Origin: Actinokineospora xionganensis | GTDB lineage: Bacteria > Actinomycetota > Actinomycetes > Mycobacteriales > Pseudonocardiaceae | Direction: 5' to 3' | DNA: 64,000 nucleotides | Assembly: GCF_014323725.1 (NCBI RefSeq) | Contig: NZ_JABVED010000012.1 | Coordinates: 124,001-188,000, forward strand | Part shown: positions 43,160-52,941 of the stretch, one piece after another | How the letters are laid out: each line of letters starts with the position of its first letter | How positions within the stretch are numbered: position 1 is the first letter of the stretch | Translations under genes and position numbers: made by a program | Notes under the pieces: generated by a model | The model's input: only the letters and a program-made list of their open reading frames with translations | Told to the model about the DNA's origin: nothing | The model's database searches: none

Positions 43160-45466
43160 ATGGTGCGCCAGTCCCCCGACAAAGACGTCGACGAGTCCGA
43201 CCTGTCCGTGACCACCCCGAAGCGGTGGGCCGCCGGGATCCCCGGTGTCGCCGTGTCGCTCAAGCGGAGCGTCGAGCAGATGGGTGTGGTCCGCACGGCC
43301 AAGACGCTGCGCCTGCTCAACCAGCGCGAAGGGTTCGACTGCCCGGGGTGCGCGTGGCCGGAGCCCAGTCACCGGCATGCCGCCGAGTTCTGCGAGAACG
43401 GCGCGAAGGCGGTCGCCGAGGAGGCCACGAAGCGGCGGGCCGCGCCGGAGTTCTTCGCTGAGCACCCGGTGGCGGACCTGGCCGAGCGCACCGACTACTG
43501 GCTCGGCGGGCAGGGCCGACTGACTCACCCGATGGTGTTGCGGGAGGGCGGCACACACTACGAGCCGATCTCCTGGGACGACGCGTTCGCCCTGATCGCC
43601 GAGCGCCTCCGCGCGCTGTCCACTCCAGACGAGGCGGTGTTCTACACCTCCGGCCGCACCAGCAACGAGGCCGCGTTCCTCTACCAGCTGCTGGTGCGCT
43701 CGTTCGGCACGAACAACCTGCCGGACTGCTCGAACATGTGCCACGAGTCGTCCGGCGCCGCGCTGTCGCAGACGACCGGCATCGGTAAGGGCTCGGTGTC
43801 GCTGGCCGACTTCGAACTGGCTGACCTGATCATCGTCGTCGGCCAGAACCCGGGCACGAACCACCCCCGGATGCTGACCGCCCTGGAGAAGGCCAAGCGC
43901 GCCGGGGCCAAGGTCGTCGCGGTGAATCCGCTGCCCGAGGCCGGGCTGATGCGGTTCAAGAACCCGCAGAACGTGCGCGGGGTGCTGGGCAAGGGCACCG
44001 AACTGGCCGACGAGTTCTGCCAGATCCGCATCGGCGGCGACCAGGCGCTGTTCCAGGCCGTCGGACACCTGCTGCTCACCTGGGAGGCCGCGAACCCGGG
44101 CACGGTCGTGGACCAGGACTTCATCGACAACCGCGCGACTGGATTCGCCGAGTACGCCGAGAGCGTCCGCGAACTCGACTGGGACGTCGTCACCGCGGCG
44201 ACCGGGATGGCGCGCGAGCAGATCGAGAAGGTCGCCCGGATGATGGCCGACTCGAAGCGCACGATCGTGTGCTGGGCGATGGGGCTGACCCAGCACAAGC
44301 ATTCGGTGCCGACGATCCGCGAGATCGCGAACGTGGTGCTGTTGCGCGGGATGATCGGCAAGCCGGGCGCGGGGCTGTGCCCGGTGCGCGGACACTCGAA
44401 CGTGCAGGGTGACCGGACGATGGGCATCTGGGAGAAGATGCCGGAGAAGTTCCTGTCGGCGCTGGAGACCGAGTTCGGCATCGAGGTCCCGCGCGCGCAC
44501 GGCCACGACACGGTCGCCGCGATTCGCGCGATGCGCGATGGCAAGGCGAAGGTGTTCGTCGCCGTCGGGGGCAACTTCGCCGCCGCCACACCGGACACCG
44601 AAGTCACCGAGGCCGCGCTGCGCTCGTGTGACCTGACCGTGCAGGTGTCGACCAAGCTGAACCGGTCGCACGTCGTGCACGGGCGGACCGCCCTGATCCT
44701 GCCCACGCGCGGTCGCACCGAGCGCGACACCCAGGAATCCGGCGACCAGTTCGTCACCGTCGAGGACTCAATGTCGGTCGTGCACCGGTCCGAGGGCAGG
44801 CTGGAGCCCGCGAGCGAGCAGCTGCGGTCCGAAGTGGACATCGTATGCGGCATCGCCGACGCGCTGTTCGGCCCGGGGCATCCGGTGCCCTGGAAGGACT
44901 TCCCGCGCGACTACGACCTGATCCGCGACCGGATCTCCCGGGTCGTGCCCGGCTGTGACGCCTACAACGCCAAGGTGCGCGAGCCCGACGGCTTCGTCCT
45001 GCCCCACTCGCCGCGCGACAGCCGCGAGTTCAGCGGGACGAAGACGGGCAAGGCCGCGTTCACCGCGAACGAGCTGACCGTGCCGTTCGTGCCCGAAGGC
45101 AGGCTGCTGCTGCAGACGCTGCGCAGCCACGACCAGTACAACACCACGATCTACGGTCTCGACGACCGCTACCGCGGCATCAAGGACGCCCGACGCGTGG
45201 TCCTGGTCAACCCGGACGACCTGACCGCCCTCGGATTCGAGGACGGTCAGCTGGTCGATCTGGTGGGCGAGTGGCCCGACCGGGAGCGCCGGGCGGAGCG
45301 GTTCCGGGTGGTGTCCTACCCGACGGCCCGAGGGTGTGCCGCGGCGTACTTCCCGGAGGCGAACTCGCTGGTGCCGCTGGACTCCACCGCCGAGGTGTCC
45401 AATACGCCGACGTCGAAGTCCGTCGTGATCCGGCTGGAGGGGGCTACGCCGCCAGCTGCGCCTTGA
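43160..45466 (+). CDS. FdhF/YdeP family molybdopterin oxidoreductase
   Basis: This 768-residue protein is a bis-MGD enzyme of the formate-dehydrogenase-like YdeP group: FDCPGCAWPEPSHRHAAEFC near the N-terminus, YTSGRTSNEAAFLYQL, the likely Mo-ligand Cys in NMCHESSG, VVGQNPGTNHPRMLTALEKA, and a C-terminal MGD-binding beta barrel. The N-terminal cysteines may hold a cluster. In E. coli ydeP is linked to acid resistance, but its reaction is unclear. The FdhD sulfurtransferase such enzymes need lies at 49808-50629. Its 3' end overlaps the mycoredoxin gene by 23 bases. Confidence 0.9.
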   Translation: MVRQSPDKDVDESDLSVTTPKRWAAGIPGVAVSLKRSVEQMGVVRTAKTLRLLNQREGFDCPGCAWPEPSHRHAAEFCENGAKAVAEEATKRRAAPEFFAEHPVADLAERTDYWLGGQGRLTHPMVLREGGTHYEPISWDDAFALIAERLRALSTPDEAVFYTSGRTSNEAAFLYQLLVRSFGTNNLPDCSNMCHESSGAALSQTTGIGKGSVSLADFELADLIIVVGQNPGTNHPRMLTALEKAKRAGAKVVAVNPLPEAGLMRFKNPQNVRGVLGKGTELADEFCQIRIGGDQALFQAVGHLLLTWEAANPGTVVDQDFIDNRATGFAEYAESVRELDWDVVTAATGMAREQIEKVARMMADSKRTIVCWAMGLTQHKHSVPTIREIANVVLLRGMIGKPGAGLCPVRGHSNVQGDRTMGIWEKMPEKFLSALETEFGIEVPRAHGHDTVAAIRAMRDGKAKVFVAVGGNFAAATPDTEVTEAALRSCDLTVQVSTKLNRSHVVHGRTALILPTRGRTERDTQESGDQFVTVEDSMSVVHRSEGRLEPASEQLRSEVDIVCGIADALFGPGHPVPWKDFPRDYDLIRDRISRVVPGCDAYNAKVREPDGFVLPHSPRDSREFSGTKTGKAAFTANELTVPFVPEGRLLLQTLRSHDQYNTTIYGLDDRYRGIKDARRVVLVNPDDLTALGFEDGQLVDLVGEWPDRERRAERFRVVSYPTARGCAAAYFPEANSLVPLDSTAEVSNTPTSKSVVIRLEGATPPAAP

Positions 45467-45692
45467 CCTCCGCCAGGCTCGGGTTGGTCAGCGCGGCGCC
45501 GTTCGGGAAGTGCAGGGTGGGGACGGTCTGGTTGCCGCCGTTGACCCGCATCACGAAGTCGGCCGCGCCGGGGGTCTCCTCGATGTCGACCTCGACGTAC
45601 TCGATGCCGTCGGCGGCGAGCAGCGTCTTGAGCCTGCGGCAGTACCCGCACCAGGTCGTCGAGTACATGGTGAGCTTGCTGGGTGCCGACAT
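45444..45692 (-). CDS. mrx1: mycoredoxin (glutaredoxin-fold, mycothiol-dependent)
   Basis: An 82-residue protein with active site TTWCGYC, cis-Pro region QTVPTLHF and length typical of actinobacterial mycoredoxin-1. It reduces S-mycothiolated proteins using mycothiol. It converges on the molybdoenzyme gene. Its presence supports a mycothiol-producing actinobacterium. Confidence 0.9.
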   Translation of the reverse strand: MSAPSKLTMYSTTWCGYCRRLKTLLAADGIEYVEVDIEETPGAADFVMRVNGGNQTVPTLHFPNGAALTNPSLAEVKAQLAA

Positions 45693-45816
45693 CGTTGGGT
45701 TCCTCTCCCCGTGGTCCTTGCGACGTTGGAGTCAACCACGGCACAGCCCCGAAAATGCCCGCTCCCGGTGCGCCGCCGGTCACACCGCAATGCCGGAGAA
45801 CCGCTAGCCTCCGCGC

Positions 45817-46476
45817 GTGGGGAGAACACGGTGGGCTGCCTTGGGGATCTTCGCGCTGGTCACCGCCGCGACGTGGTGGTCACCGCGGTGGCCGCTGGAA
45901 CAGGCGCTGCACGGATCGTTGACGGTCGTCGGCCTCGCCCTGCTGCTGTGGCGCGGCCGCAGGCTCCCGACCAGCTCGTTCGTGCTGGTCATCGCCTTCC
46001 TGACGCTGCACACGATCGCCGCGCGGTGGATCTACTCGTTCGTCCCCTACGACGACTGGGCGGACGCGGCGCTGGGGGTGCGGCCATCGGAGTCGTTCGG
46101 CTGGAGCCGCAACCACTTCGACCGGCTCGTGCACCTGGCATACGGCCTCTGCGCGGCACCGGTGGTGTTCGCGCACTTGCGCGACTGGCGCCCCCGGCAC
46201 CGCGCCCTGGTCGCGGTGACGGCGGTACTGGCGACAAGCGCGCTGTACGAACTGTTCGAGTGGGGCATCGCGATCACCCTGTCCCCGGAGGCGGCCGAGG
46301 CCTACAACGGCCAACAGGGCGACATGTGGGACGCGCACGCGGACACCGCGCTGGCCCTGCTCGGCTCACTGATCGCGGCCGGACTGTGCCTGCTCACCTC
46401 GACGCGCCTGCCGACCGACTCGTCACGACGCGCACCACAACCCAGATCAGGACGGCTTGGGCAAGCGCGGAGATGA
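45817..46476 (+). CDS. DUF2238 (YjdF-like) membrane protein
   Basis: A 219-residue protein with about six membrane spans and conserved polar segments RWIYSFVPYDDW, GWSRNHFDRLVHLAYG and ALYELFEWGIAI, ending in GDMWDAHADTALALLGS. This His/Asp/Glu pattern is the YjdF/DUF2238 hallmark. Function is unknown. Its last 83 bases overlap the converging small gene at 46394. Confidence 0.85.
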   Translation: MGRTRWAALGIFALVTAATWWSPRWPLEQALHGSLTVVGLALLLWRGRRLPTSSFVLVIAFLTLHTIAARWIYSFVPYDDWADAALGVRPSESFGWSRNHFDRLVHLAYGLCAAPVVFAHLRDWRPRHRALVAVTAVLATSALYELFEWGIAITLSPEAAEAYNGQQGDMWDAHADTALALLGSLIAAGLCLLTSTRLPTDSSRRAPQPRSGRLGQARR

Positions 46477-46666
46477 TCACCACCGGCCAGTAGCCGATCG
46501 CACTGGCGGCCTGCACCACCAACAACGACACCGGCGCCGTCACGAAGACGCACCAGACACCGACCATGGATTCGGAGTCCCCCACCGCCGCGACCACCAC
46601 GGTGACGGCGCACACCGCCGCCACGAAGGCCAGATAGGCCAGTGCCGCAACCGTCGCCTTGCTCAT
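46394..46666 (-). CDS. small three-span membrane protein (SCO4225-like)
   Basis: A 90-residue hydrophobic protein (LAYLAFVAAVCAVTVVVAAV, MVGVWCVFVTAPVSLLVV, VVIISALAQAVLIWVVVRVV). The middle segment resembles the SCO4225 family of actinobacterial membrane proteins. The ATG at 46666 was chosen because it begins the first helix. It overlaps the 3' end of the DUF2238 gene on the other strand. Confidence 0.6.
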   Translation of the reverse strand: MSKATVAALAYLAFVAAVCAVTVVVAAVGDSESMVGVWCVFVTAPVSLLVVQAASAIGYWPVVIISALAQAVLIWVVVRVVTSRSAGASR

Positions 46667-46798
46667 CGGAACAACACTGCCATCACCGCGTCCCGGCCGC
46701 CAACGCACGACGCCTGCCCGGAATCACCCGAACAGACACCCATCGCTCCAGCCGACGACCACGGCCGTCCGGCACCCCATGCCGTCTACTGGCGGGCC

Positions 46799-48322
46799 TC
46801 AACGCCCAAGTACAGCCATAGCCGCGTTGTGGCCGCCGATTCCGCTCACTCCGCCACCGCGCCGGGCGCCGCTGCCGCACACGAACAGGTTCGGCACGTC
46901 CGTCTCCACGCCCCAGCCGCCCTCGTCGGCGAACGGCCACGACAGGTCGCCGTGGAAGATGTTCCCGCCCGGCATCCGCAGTTCCTCCTCGAGATCGAGC
47001 GGCGTGCGCGCCTCAAGGCGGGGATTGCCGTCGGCGTCGCGGGCCACGCAGTCGGCGATGGGGTCGACGAGGTGCCGGTCGAGTCCGGCCGCGTAGCGGT
47101 CGACGAGTTCGCCGCACCAGGCGCCGTCGGTGAACAGGGCGGTTGGCAGGTGCAGGCCGAACAACGTCAGGGTGTGGGCCCCGCTCTCGGCGAGTTCCGG
47201 CGCCAGGATGGACGGGTCGGTGAGTGTGTGGCAGTACATCTCGCCCGGCGGGAACTCCGGGACCTTCCCGGAAAGGCTGAGCTGGTAGGCACTCTCCAGT
47301 TCCACATAGGACTCATCAAGGTGGAACGTGCCCGCGAACGCCTGCCTCGGGTCGACTCCGGAGCGCAGCCGGGGCAGCCGGTCCAACAGCAGGTTGATCT
47401 TCAACTGGGCACCCACAGGCGATGACGCCGGGCGACCCCGCAGCCGGTCGAGCACAGCGGGCGCCACCCCGGACAGGACATAATCCGCGCCGACCACGCG
47501 GTCCCCGACCGTGACCTCCGCCGACTCGCCGTCCGCGTCGACCATGGTCACCTCCGCGTTCGTGACGATCTCCGCGCCCGCCTCGCGGGCGGCCCGCAGC
47601 AACTCCCCGGTGACCGCGCCCATGCCGCCGACCGGCACCCGCCACTCCCCCGTCGAGTTGCCGATCAGGTGGTAGAGGAAACACCTGTTGGCCAACAGAT
47701 CGGGTGAACCGAGCGACGTGTGCGTGCCGATGAGGGCGTCGGTGGCGACGATGCCGCGCACCAGGTCGTCGGTGAAGGTGTCCTCGATCGCCTCACCCAG
47801 CGGCCGTTCGAACACCTGCCGCCACACCCGCTCACCCGCCGCGCCGACAACCAGTTCCCGCATGGCCGCCCTTGACCGGAGCGGTTCGAGCATGGTCGGG
47901 GCCAGCACGTCTGCCAGCCGGACGAGTTCGCCGTAGAACTCCCGCCAGCGCCCGAATTCGACGTCGGAGCCGGTCAGCGCGCGGAACGACTCGGCCGTCG
48001 CCGTCCCCGGGTCTCGCTCCACCAGCAGGCCCATGGCGCGGCCGTCGCGGACGGTCGGGGTGTACGAGGACACCGCGCGAGAACGCAACTCCAGCCGCAG
48101 ACCCAAGTCCTCGACGATCCGGTCCGGCAGCAGGCTCACCAGGTACGAGTAGCGCGAGAGCCGCACCCCTGGGAACGGGTTCGCGCTCACCGCGGCGCCC
48201 CCGGTGTGGCCCAGGCGTTCGAGCACCACCACCGATCGCCCGGCTTTGGCCAGGTAGGCGGCCGCGACCAGCGCGTTGTGCCCACCGCCGACAACGACGA
48301 CGTCGTAGCTGTCCCTGTTCAC
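46799..48322 (-). CDS. FAD-dependent oxidoreductase, phytoene-desaturase/PYROXD2-like
   Basis: This 507-residue flavoprotein has the dinucleotide-binding start YDVVVVGGGHNALVAAAYLAKAG (GxGxxG-like GGGHNA), RLGHTGGAAVS, and a C-terminal FAD loop (GGVSGIGGHNAAMAVLG). The family ranges from carotenoid desaturases to amine-oxidase-like enzymes. No carotenoid genes are nearby, so the substrate is open. A 7-2-7 inverted repeat (48349-48364) lies just upstream of its start. Confidence 0.87.
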   Translation of the reverse strand: MNRDSYDVVVVGGGHNALVAAAYLAKAGRSVVVLERLGHTGGAAVSANPFPGVRLSRYSYLVSLLPDRIVEDLGLRLELRSRAVSSYTPTVRDGRAMGLLVERDPGTATAESFRALTGSDVEFGRWREFYGELVRLADVLAPTMLEPLRSRAAMRELVVGAAGERVWRQVFERPLGEAIEDTFTDDLVRGIVATDALIGTHTSLGSPDLLANRCFLYHLIGNSTGEWRVPVGGMGAVTGELLRAAREAGAEIVTNAEVTMVDADGESAEVTVGDRVVGADYVLSGVAPAVLDRLRGRPASSPVGAQLKINLLLDRLPRLRSGVDPRQAFAGTFHLDESYVELESAYQLSLSGKVPEFPPGEMYCHTLTDPSILAPELAESGAHTLTLFGLHLPTALFTDGAWCGELVDRYAAGLDRHLVDPIADCVARDADGNPRLEARTPLDLEEELRMPGGNIFHGDLSWPFADEGGWGVETDVPNLFVCGSGARRGGGVSGIGGHNAAMAVLGR

Positions 48323-48348
48323 CCTTCGGACTTTAACGGTATGACCCG

Positions 48349-48364
48349 ATTGGTATGTACCAAT
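48349..48364. promoter_or_regulatory. operator-like inverted repeat ATTGGTA-TG-TACCAAT
   Basis: A perfect 7-bp inverted repeat with 2-nt spacer lies 26 nt upstream of the FAD oxidoreductase start and 58 nt before the divergent protease gene. Its symmetry and low GC content suit a TetR- or MarR-type site. No regulator gene is adjacent. Confidence 0.4.
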
Positions 48365-48421
48365 TTGGGGGTTGGCGGGCTTAGCTCGGAGGGTCCCACC
48401 TCACCCTGCCTTGGAGATCGG

Positions 48422-49732
48422 ATGAACCGAAAGATCACCGCCGCCGCGTTGGCGGCACTCAGCGTGGCCGGCTTCACCACCGCCGTCACGCTCAGCACAC
48501 CGTCCGCCGCGGCGGACACGTCGATGGAGGCCGCGCTCGCCCGAGACCTGCACATCACCCCGGAGCAAGCGCGGCAGCGGCTCGGCCGGGAGAAGGTCGC
48601 GAGCCAGACCGAGGCCGCCCTGCGGGCCCGACTCGGCGCGTCCTTCGGCGGCGCGTGGCTCAACGGCGACGCGACCCGCTTCACCGTCGCGGTGACCGAC
48701 CAGGCCAAGGCCGACCAGGTCCGCGCGCTCGGCGCGATCCCGCAGACGGTCGCGCGCAGCGAGGCCCAACTCGGCGCGCTCAAGGACCGGCTCGACACGG
48801 CGGCGAAGTCCGCGCCCGCGGGCGTGCCCGGCTGGTACGTCGACGTCGCCACCAACTCCGTCGTCGTCCTGGCCAAGCACGGCAGCCAAGAGGCGGCGAA
48901 GGAATGGGCGGGCGCGAACGGCGTCGACGCGGTCCGGGTCGAGGCGTCCACGGAGTCGCCCAAGCCGTTGATCGACATCATCGGCGGCAACGCCTACACC
49001 TTCGGCAGCGGCCGCTGCTCGATCGGCTTCGCCGTGGAGGGCGGTTTCGTCACCGCGGGCCACTGCGGGCGCACGGGCACCGTCACGTCGAACCCGTCCG
49101 GCACGGTCGCCGGATCGAGCTTCCCAGGCAATGATTACGCCTGGGTGCGCGCGGCGGCGGGCAACACCCCGCGGCCGCTGGTCAACCGCTACCCCGGCAC
49201 GGTCCCGGTCGCGGGCTCCACCGAGGCTCCGGTCGGCGCGTCGGTGTGCCGCTCGGGCTCCACCACCGGCTGGCGCTGCGGCACGATCCAGCAGAAGAAC
49301 GCCTCCGTCACCTACCCCGAGGGCACGATCACCGGCCTCACCAGGACCAACGCCTGCGCCGAACCCGGCGACTCCGGCGGTTCCTGGCTCACCGGCGACC
49401 AGGCCCAGGGCGTCACCTCCGGCGGCTCGGGCAACTGCACCTCCGGCGGGACGATCTACTTCCAGCCGGTCAACGAGATCCTCAGCGTCTACGGCCTGCG
49501 GCTGACGGTCTCCGGCGGCACCCCGCCGACCAGCACTACCACACCGCCGACCAGCACGACCTCGCCTACCACCACCACGGTCCCCCCGGGCGGCACCTGG
49601 GCCCCATACGTGGCGTACGCGGCGGGCGCCCAGGTCACCTACGGCGGGGCGAGCTACAAGTGCTGGCAGGGACACACGTCCCAGCCCGGGTGGGAACCGC
49701 CCAACGTCCCGGCGCTCTGGCAGCGGCTGTGA
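48422..49732 (+). CDS. secreted S1 peptidase (alpha-lytic/streptogrisin type) with CBM5/12 tail
   Basis: The 436-residue preproprotein has a signal peptide (KITAAALAALSVAGFTTAVT) and an alpha-lytic-type propeptide to about residue 185. The chymotrypsin-fold domain has His in FVTAGHCG, Asp in NDYAWV and Ser in PGDSGGSW. A Pro/Thr linker (TPPTSTTTPPTSTTSPTTTT) leads to a C-terminal CBM5/12 module (WAPYVAYAAGAQVTYGGASY, then YKCWQGHTSQPGW) that binds chitin-like polysaccharide. It is an extracellular nutrient-scavenging protease. A strong hairpin follows. Confidence 0.95.
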   Translation: MNRKITAAALAALSVAGFTTAVTLSTPSAAADTSMEAALARDLHITPEQARQRLGREKVASQTEAALRARLGASFGGAWLNGDATRFTVAVTDQAKADQVRALGAIPQTVARSEAQLGALKDRLDTAAKSAPAGVPGWYVDVATNSVVVLAKHGSQEAAKEWAGANGVDAVRVEASTESPKPLIDIIGGNAYTFGSGRCSIGFAVEGGFVTAGHCGRTGTVTSNPSGTVAGSSFPGNDYAWVRAAAGNTPRPLVNRYPGTVPVAGSTEAPVGASVCRSGSTTGWRCGTIQQKNASVTYPEGTITGLTRTNACAEPGDSGGSWLTGDQAQGVTSGGSGNCTSGGTIYFQPVNEILSVYGLRLTVSGGTPPTSTTTPPTSTTSPTTTTVPPGGTWAPYVAYAAGAQVTYGGASYKCWQGHTSQPGWEPPNVPALWQRL

Positions 49733-49750
49733 GCTGAGCGGGTCCTCACC

Positions 49751-49794
49751 GGAAGGCCATCCCCGACGGGCGCAGGCGTCGGAGATGGCCTTCC
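49751..49794 (+). terminator. hairpin after the S1 protease gene
   Basis: Arms 49751-49768 and 49777-49794 pair at 17 of 18 positions (GGAAGGCCATCcCCGACG) around an 8-nt loop, 18 nt past the stop. The fdhD start lies 14 nt further on. Confidence 0.75.
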
Positions 49795-49807
49795 TTAGGC
49801 TGGGGGC

Positions 49808-50629
49808 ATGGGACGAGTGACGGTGCGCCGGTCTGTGGTGCGGCTGAGCGCCGACGGGCGGCGCACGCGGCCGGACGCGCTGGCCGCGGAGGAGCCGCTG
49901 GAGCTTCGGGTCGGGGGGCGCGCGCTGGCGGTCACGATGCGCACGCCGGGGCACGATGTGGAGCTGGCGCACGGCTTCCTGCTCACCGAGGGCGTGCTCG
50001 GCGACCGGGAGGACGTGTCCATCGCGCGGTACTGCGACGGAGCCGACGAGGACGGGCGCAACACCTACAACGTCCTGGACATCGCCCTGGCCGACGGGGT
50101 GCCCGCGCCCGAGGTCGGGGTGGAGCGGAACTTCTACACGACGTCGTCCTGCGGGGTCTGCGGGAAGGCGGCGCTGGACGCGGTGCGGCTGCGGACGCGC
50201 TTCTCGCCCGCCGAGGACGACGTGACGGTGAGCGCCGAAGTGCTGCACTCGCTGCCGGGGCTGCTGCGGGAGAAGCAGAAGGTCTTCGAGAGCACCGGCG
50301 GGCTGCACGCGGCAGGGCTGTTCACCGCGTCCGGTGAGGCGCTGGTGGTCCGCGAGGACGTGGGCAGGCACAACGCCGTCGACAAGGTGCTCGGGTGGGC
50401 GCTGCTGGCCGACCGGGTGCCGCTGCGCGCGATGGTGCTGATGGTGTCCGGGCGGACGTCGTTCGAGCTGGTGCAGAAGGCGGCGATGGCCGGGGTGCCG
50501 GTGCTCGCGGCGGTGTCGGCGCCGTCGTCGCTGGCGGCCGACCTGGCCGAGGAGCAGGGGATGACGCTGATCGGGTTCCTGCGCGACTCGGCCATAAACG
50601 TCTACACCGGAATCGGGCGGATCGGGTGA
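49808..50629 (+). CDS. fdhD: formate dehydrogenase accessory sulfurtransferase FdhD
   Basis: A 273-residue protein with the persulfide-carrying Cys motif [25 protein letters not shown] near the N-terminus and [19 protein letters not shown] in the second half. FdhD passes sulfur from IscS to the Mo-bis-MGD cofactor. The client is probably the YdeP-type enzyme at 43160-45466, the only molybdoenzyme in the window. Its stop overlaps the next GTG by four bases. Confidence 0.95.
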   Translation: MGRVTVRRSVVRLSADGRRTRPDALAAEEPLELRVGGRALAVTMRTPGHDVELAHGFLLTEGVLGDREDVSIARYCDGADEDGRNTYNVLDIALADGVPAPEVGVERNFYTTSSCGVCGKAALDAVRLRTRFSPAEDDVTVSAEVLHSLPGLLREKQKVFESTGGLHAAGLFTASGEALVVREDVGRHNAVDKVLGWALLADRVPLRAMVLMVSGRTSFELVQKAAMAGVPVLAAVSAPSSLAADLAEEQGMTLIGFLRDSAINVYTGIGRIG

Positions 50630-51807
50630 AGCCGCTCGACGGGATGGTCGTGGTCAGCCTGGAGCAGGCGGTGGCCGTGCCCTACGCGACTCGGTTGCTG
50701 GCCGACCTGGGCGCGCGGGTGATCAAGATCGAGCGGCCAGGATCCGGCGACTTCGCGCGCGACTACGACAGCTCGTGCGGCGACGTGTCCAGCTACTTCG
50801 CGTGGACCAACGTCGGCAAGGAGTCGGTGGCGGTCGATCTCAAGCAGGCCGACGGGCTGGCGATCGTCGAGGAGCTGATCTCGCGCGCCGACGTGGTGAT
50901 GTGCAACCTCTCCCCCGGCGCGGCCCGCCGCCTCGGGCTCGACGCCGACGCGGTTCGGTCGCGGTACCCGCGGCTGGTCGCCGCCGAGCTGTCGTCCTAC
51001 GGCGAGGGCGGGCCGTACGGGGAGCGCAAGGCGTTCGACGCGCTCATCCAGTCCGAGACCGGCCTGGTCGCGACGACCGGCGACGGGCCGTCGATGGCGC
51101 GGGCGGGCATCTCCGTGGCCGACATCGCCGCGGGCGTTCAGTTGCACGCCGCGGTGCTGGCGGCGCTGGTCCGGCGGGGACGGACGGGCGAGGGGGCGAC
51201 GCTGCGGCTGACGCTGATGGAGGCGCTCGCCGAATGGATGCACCAGCCGGCGCTGTACGCGCACGGCACCGGCTCGTCGCCGGGCAGGCACGGCGCGCAC
51301 CACCCCACTATCGCGCCATACGGGCCGTTCGCCTGCGGGGACGGCGGCGCGGTCCACCTGGCCGTGCAGAACGACGGACAGTGGCGGCGGCTGTGCGCGT
51401 CGGTCATCGGGCGGCCCGAACTGGCCGACCACCCGCGGTACCGGACCGTGGCCGACCGGGTCGCGCACCGAGCCGACCTGCACGCCGAGCTGCAGCCGTC
51501 CTTCGACGCCCTCGACGCCGACACCCTGCTGGCCGCGCTCGACGCCGCCGACGTCCCCGCCGCCCGGACACGGGGTGTGACGGAACTGACTTCGCACCCG
51601 CAGCTGGTCGCCCGCGAACGCTGGTCCAGCGTGCCGGTGCCGGGCGGCTCGGTGCCGATGCTGCGCCCACCGGTCGACGCCGACACCTGGGCCTGGGACC
51701 CGGCACCCGTTCCGACGCTGGGAGAACACACCGACGCGGTCCTCGACTGGCTCGGCTACCCGACTTCGAAGGTCGACGCGCTGCGGTCGCGGTCGGTGAT
51801 CAGTTAA
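50626..51807 (+). CDS. CaiB/BaiF (class III) CoA-transferase
   Basis: This 393-residue enzyme starts [20 protein letters not shown] and has [20 protein letters not shown], the catalytic Asp in [12 protein letters not shown], and [10 protein letters not shown]. All are class III CoA-transferase marks. The acyl substrate is unknown. It overlaps fdhD by four bases, so they share a transcript, but no functional tie is obvious. Confidence 0.92.
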   Translation: MKPLDGMVVVSLEQAVAVPYATRLLADLGARVIKIERPGSGDFARDYDSSCGDVSSYFAWTNVGKESVAVDLKQADGLAIVEELISRADVVMCNLSPGAARRLGLDADAVRSRYPRLVAAELSSYGEGGPYGERKAFDALIQSETGLVATTGDGPSMARAGISVADIAAGVQLHAAVLAALVRRGRTGEGATLRLTLMEALAEWMHQPALYAHGTGSSPGRHGAHHPTIAPYGPFACGDGGAVHLAVQNDGQWRRLCASVIGRPELADHPRYRTVADRVAHRADLHAELQPSFDALDADTLLAALDAADVPAARTRGVTELTSHPQLVARERWSSVPVPGGSVPMLRPPVDADTWAWDPAPVPTLGEHTDAVLDWLGYPTSKVDALRSRSVIS

Positions 51808-51984
51808 CGATCTTGTTCCTGGTTTGGACGCGCTCAGTAGCGATCTTGGGACACGCTCGGCGCAACGAACCGAGAAACGTTCGAGTTCACCCTCACGATG
51901 GGGTGATCGAGGGCGTCTGACAGGCCACCAAATGCCTGACTTGGTACGTCTTAGGGGAGAGGCTGTTCCGTCGGAGGGGGACGC

Positions 51985-52863
51985 ATGGGGGACGGGGGAA
52001 GACCAGGGCTCAGCCGCCGGTCGCTGCTGATCGCGGGCGCCGCCGGACTGGCGGCGACCGGGGTGGTCTCGGGGTCGCTGCCGTGGCTGGACCTGGTGAC
52101 CAGCGGAGCCGCGCCGGAGCCCCTGGTGCGCACCGACCGCGTGTACTCCGCCGCCCGCGGCCAGGACGTCGACGTCGTCACCATCCTGCCCGCGCAACTG
52201 CCGACGAAAAACCTGCCCATGTGCTTGCTGCTGCATGGCCTGCACGGACGCGCTCGGCACGCCGCTCCCACCGGCCTACCCGCCGCACTGTCCCGCGGGG
52301 TCGCCCGCGGGACGCTGCCGCCGTTCGGTTTCATCGCCGTGGACGGCGGCAACAACTACTGGCACGAGAACCGGGTCGGCGACAACGCGATGGCGATGCT
52401 GCTGGAGGAAGTTCCCCGGTGGCTGCGAGCCCGCGGGCTTGGGGACGCCACGGGCACTCCGTTCGCGTGTGCGGGAGTGTCGATGGGTGGATTCGGGGCT
52501 TTGCTTTATGCCCGCCGTCGTGAGGAGATGCGGGCCCCGTTGTCGGCGGTCGCGGCGATCTCGCCTGGGTTGCTGATGTCCTGGCGTGAGATGAGTACTC
52601 GACGGGCGTTCAAGAACACCCAGGAATGGGCTTCGCTGGATCCGCTGCGGAACGTGGAGAAGCTGGGTCGCGTTCCTGTTGGGGTGTGGTGCGGGACCGA
52701 GGACCATTTTATCGAGGGGACTCGGAAGTTTATTCGGCTTGCTTCGCCCGAGGTGGGGTACACGGGGCCGGGTGGGCATGGGGATGGGTTTTATCGGCGC
52801 ATTGTGCCGGATGTTTTGGGGTTCTTGGGGCGGCATGTGCCTGCTGTGAGTCGCAAGGCCTGA
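51985..52863 (+). CDS. Tat-exported alpha/beta-hydrolase (esterase D-like)
   Basis: The 292-residue protein starts with a Tat signal (GLSRRSLLIAGAAGLAATGV). It has the oxyanion region LLLHGLHG, the nucleophile elbow AGVSMGGFGALL (Ser), an acid in WCGTEDHF and a His in GGHGDGFY. It resembles the esterase D/antigen-85-like group that hydrolyses or transfers acyl groups outside the membrane. GTCGGAGG lies upstream of the ATG. Codon use turns less GC-rich after about 52450. Confidence 0.85.
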   Translation: MGDGGRPGLSRRSLLIAGAAGLAATGVVSGSLPWLDLVTSGAAPEPLVRTDRVYSAARGQDVDVVTILPAQLPTKNLPMCLLLHGLHGRARHAAPTGLPAALSRGVARGTLPPFGFIAVDGGNNYWHENRVGDNAMAMLLEEVPRWLRARGLGDATGTPFACAGVSMGGFGALLYARRREEMRAPLSAVAAISPGLLMSWREMSTRRAFKNTQEWASLDPLRNVEKLGRVPVGVWCGTEDHFIEGTRKFIRLASPEVGYTGPGGHGDGFYRRIVPDVLGFLGRHVPAVSRKA

Positions 52864-52941
52864 CCTGCTGGTTCACCTGGCTGCTGTTCGCCTGGCTGGT
52901 TTCGTTGACGGGCGCCGGTTTGGGTGGTTCGTAGGGGCTCG

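Noticed and set aside
42910-43320. Longer N-terminal form of the C39-like protein
   Set aside because: The upstream frame overlaps the 60-residue gene and the divergent molybdoenzyme promoter, and reads as low-complexity sequence. The GTG at 42909 with 4-base overlap is the better start.
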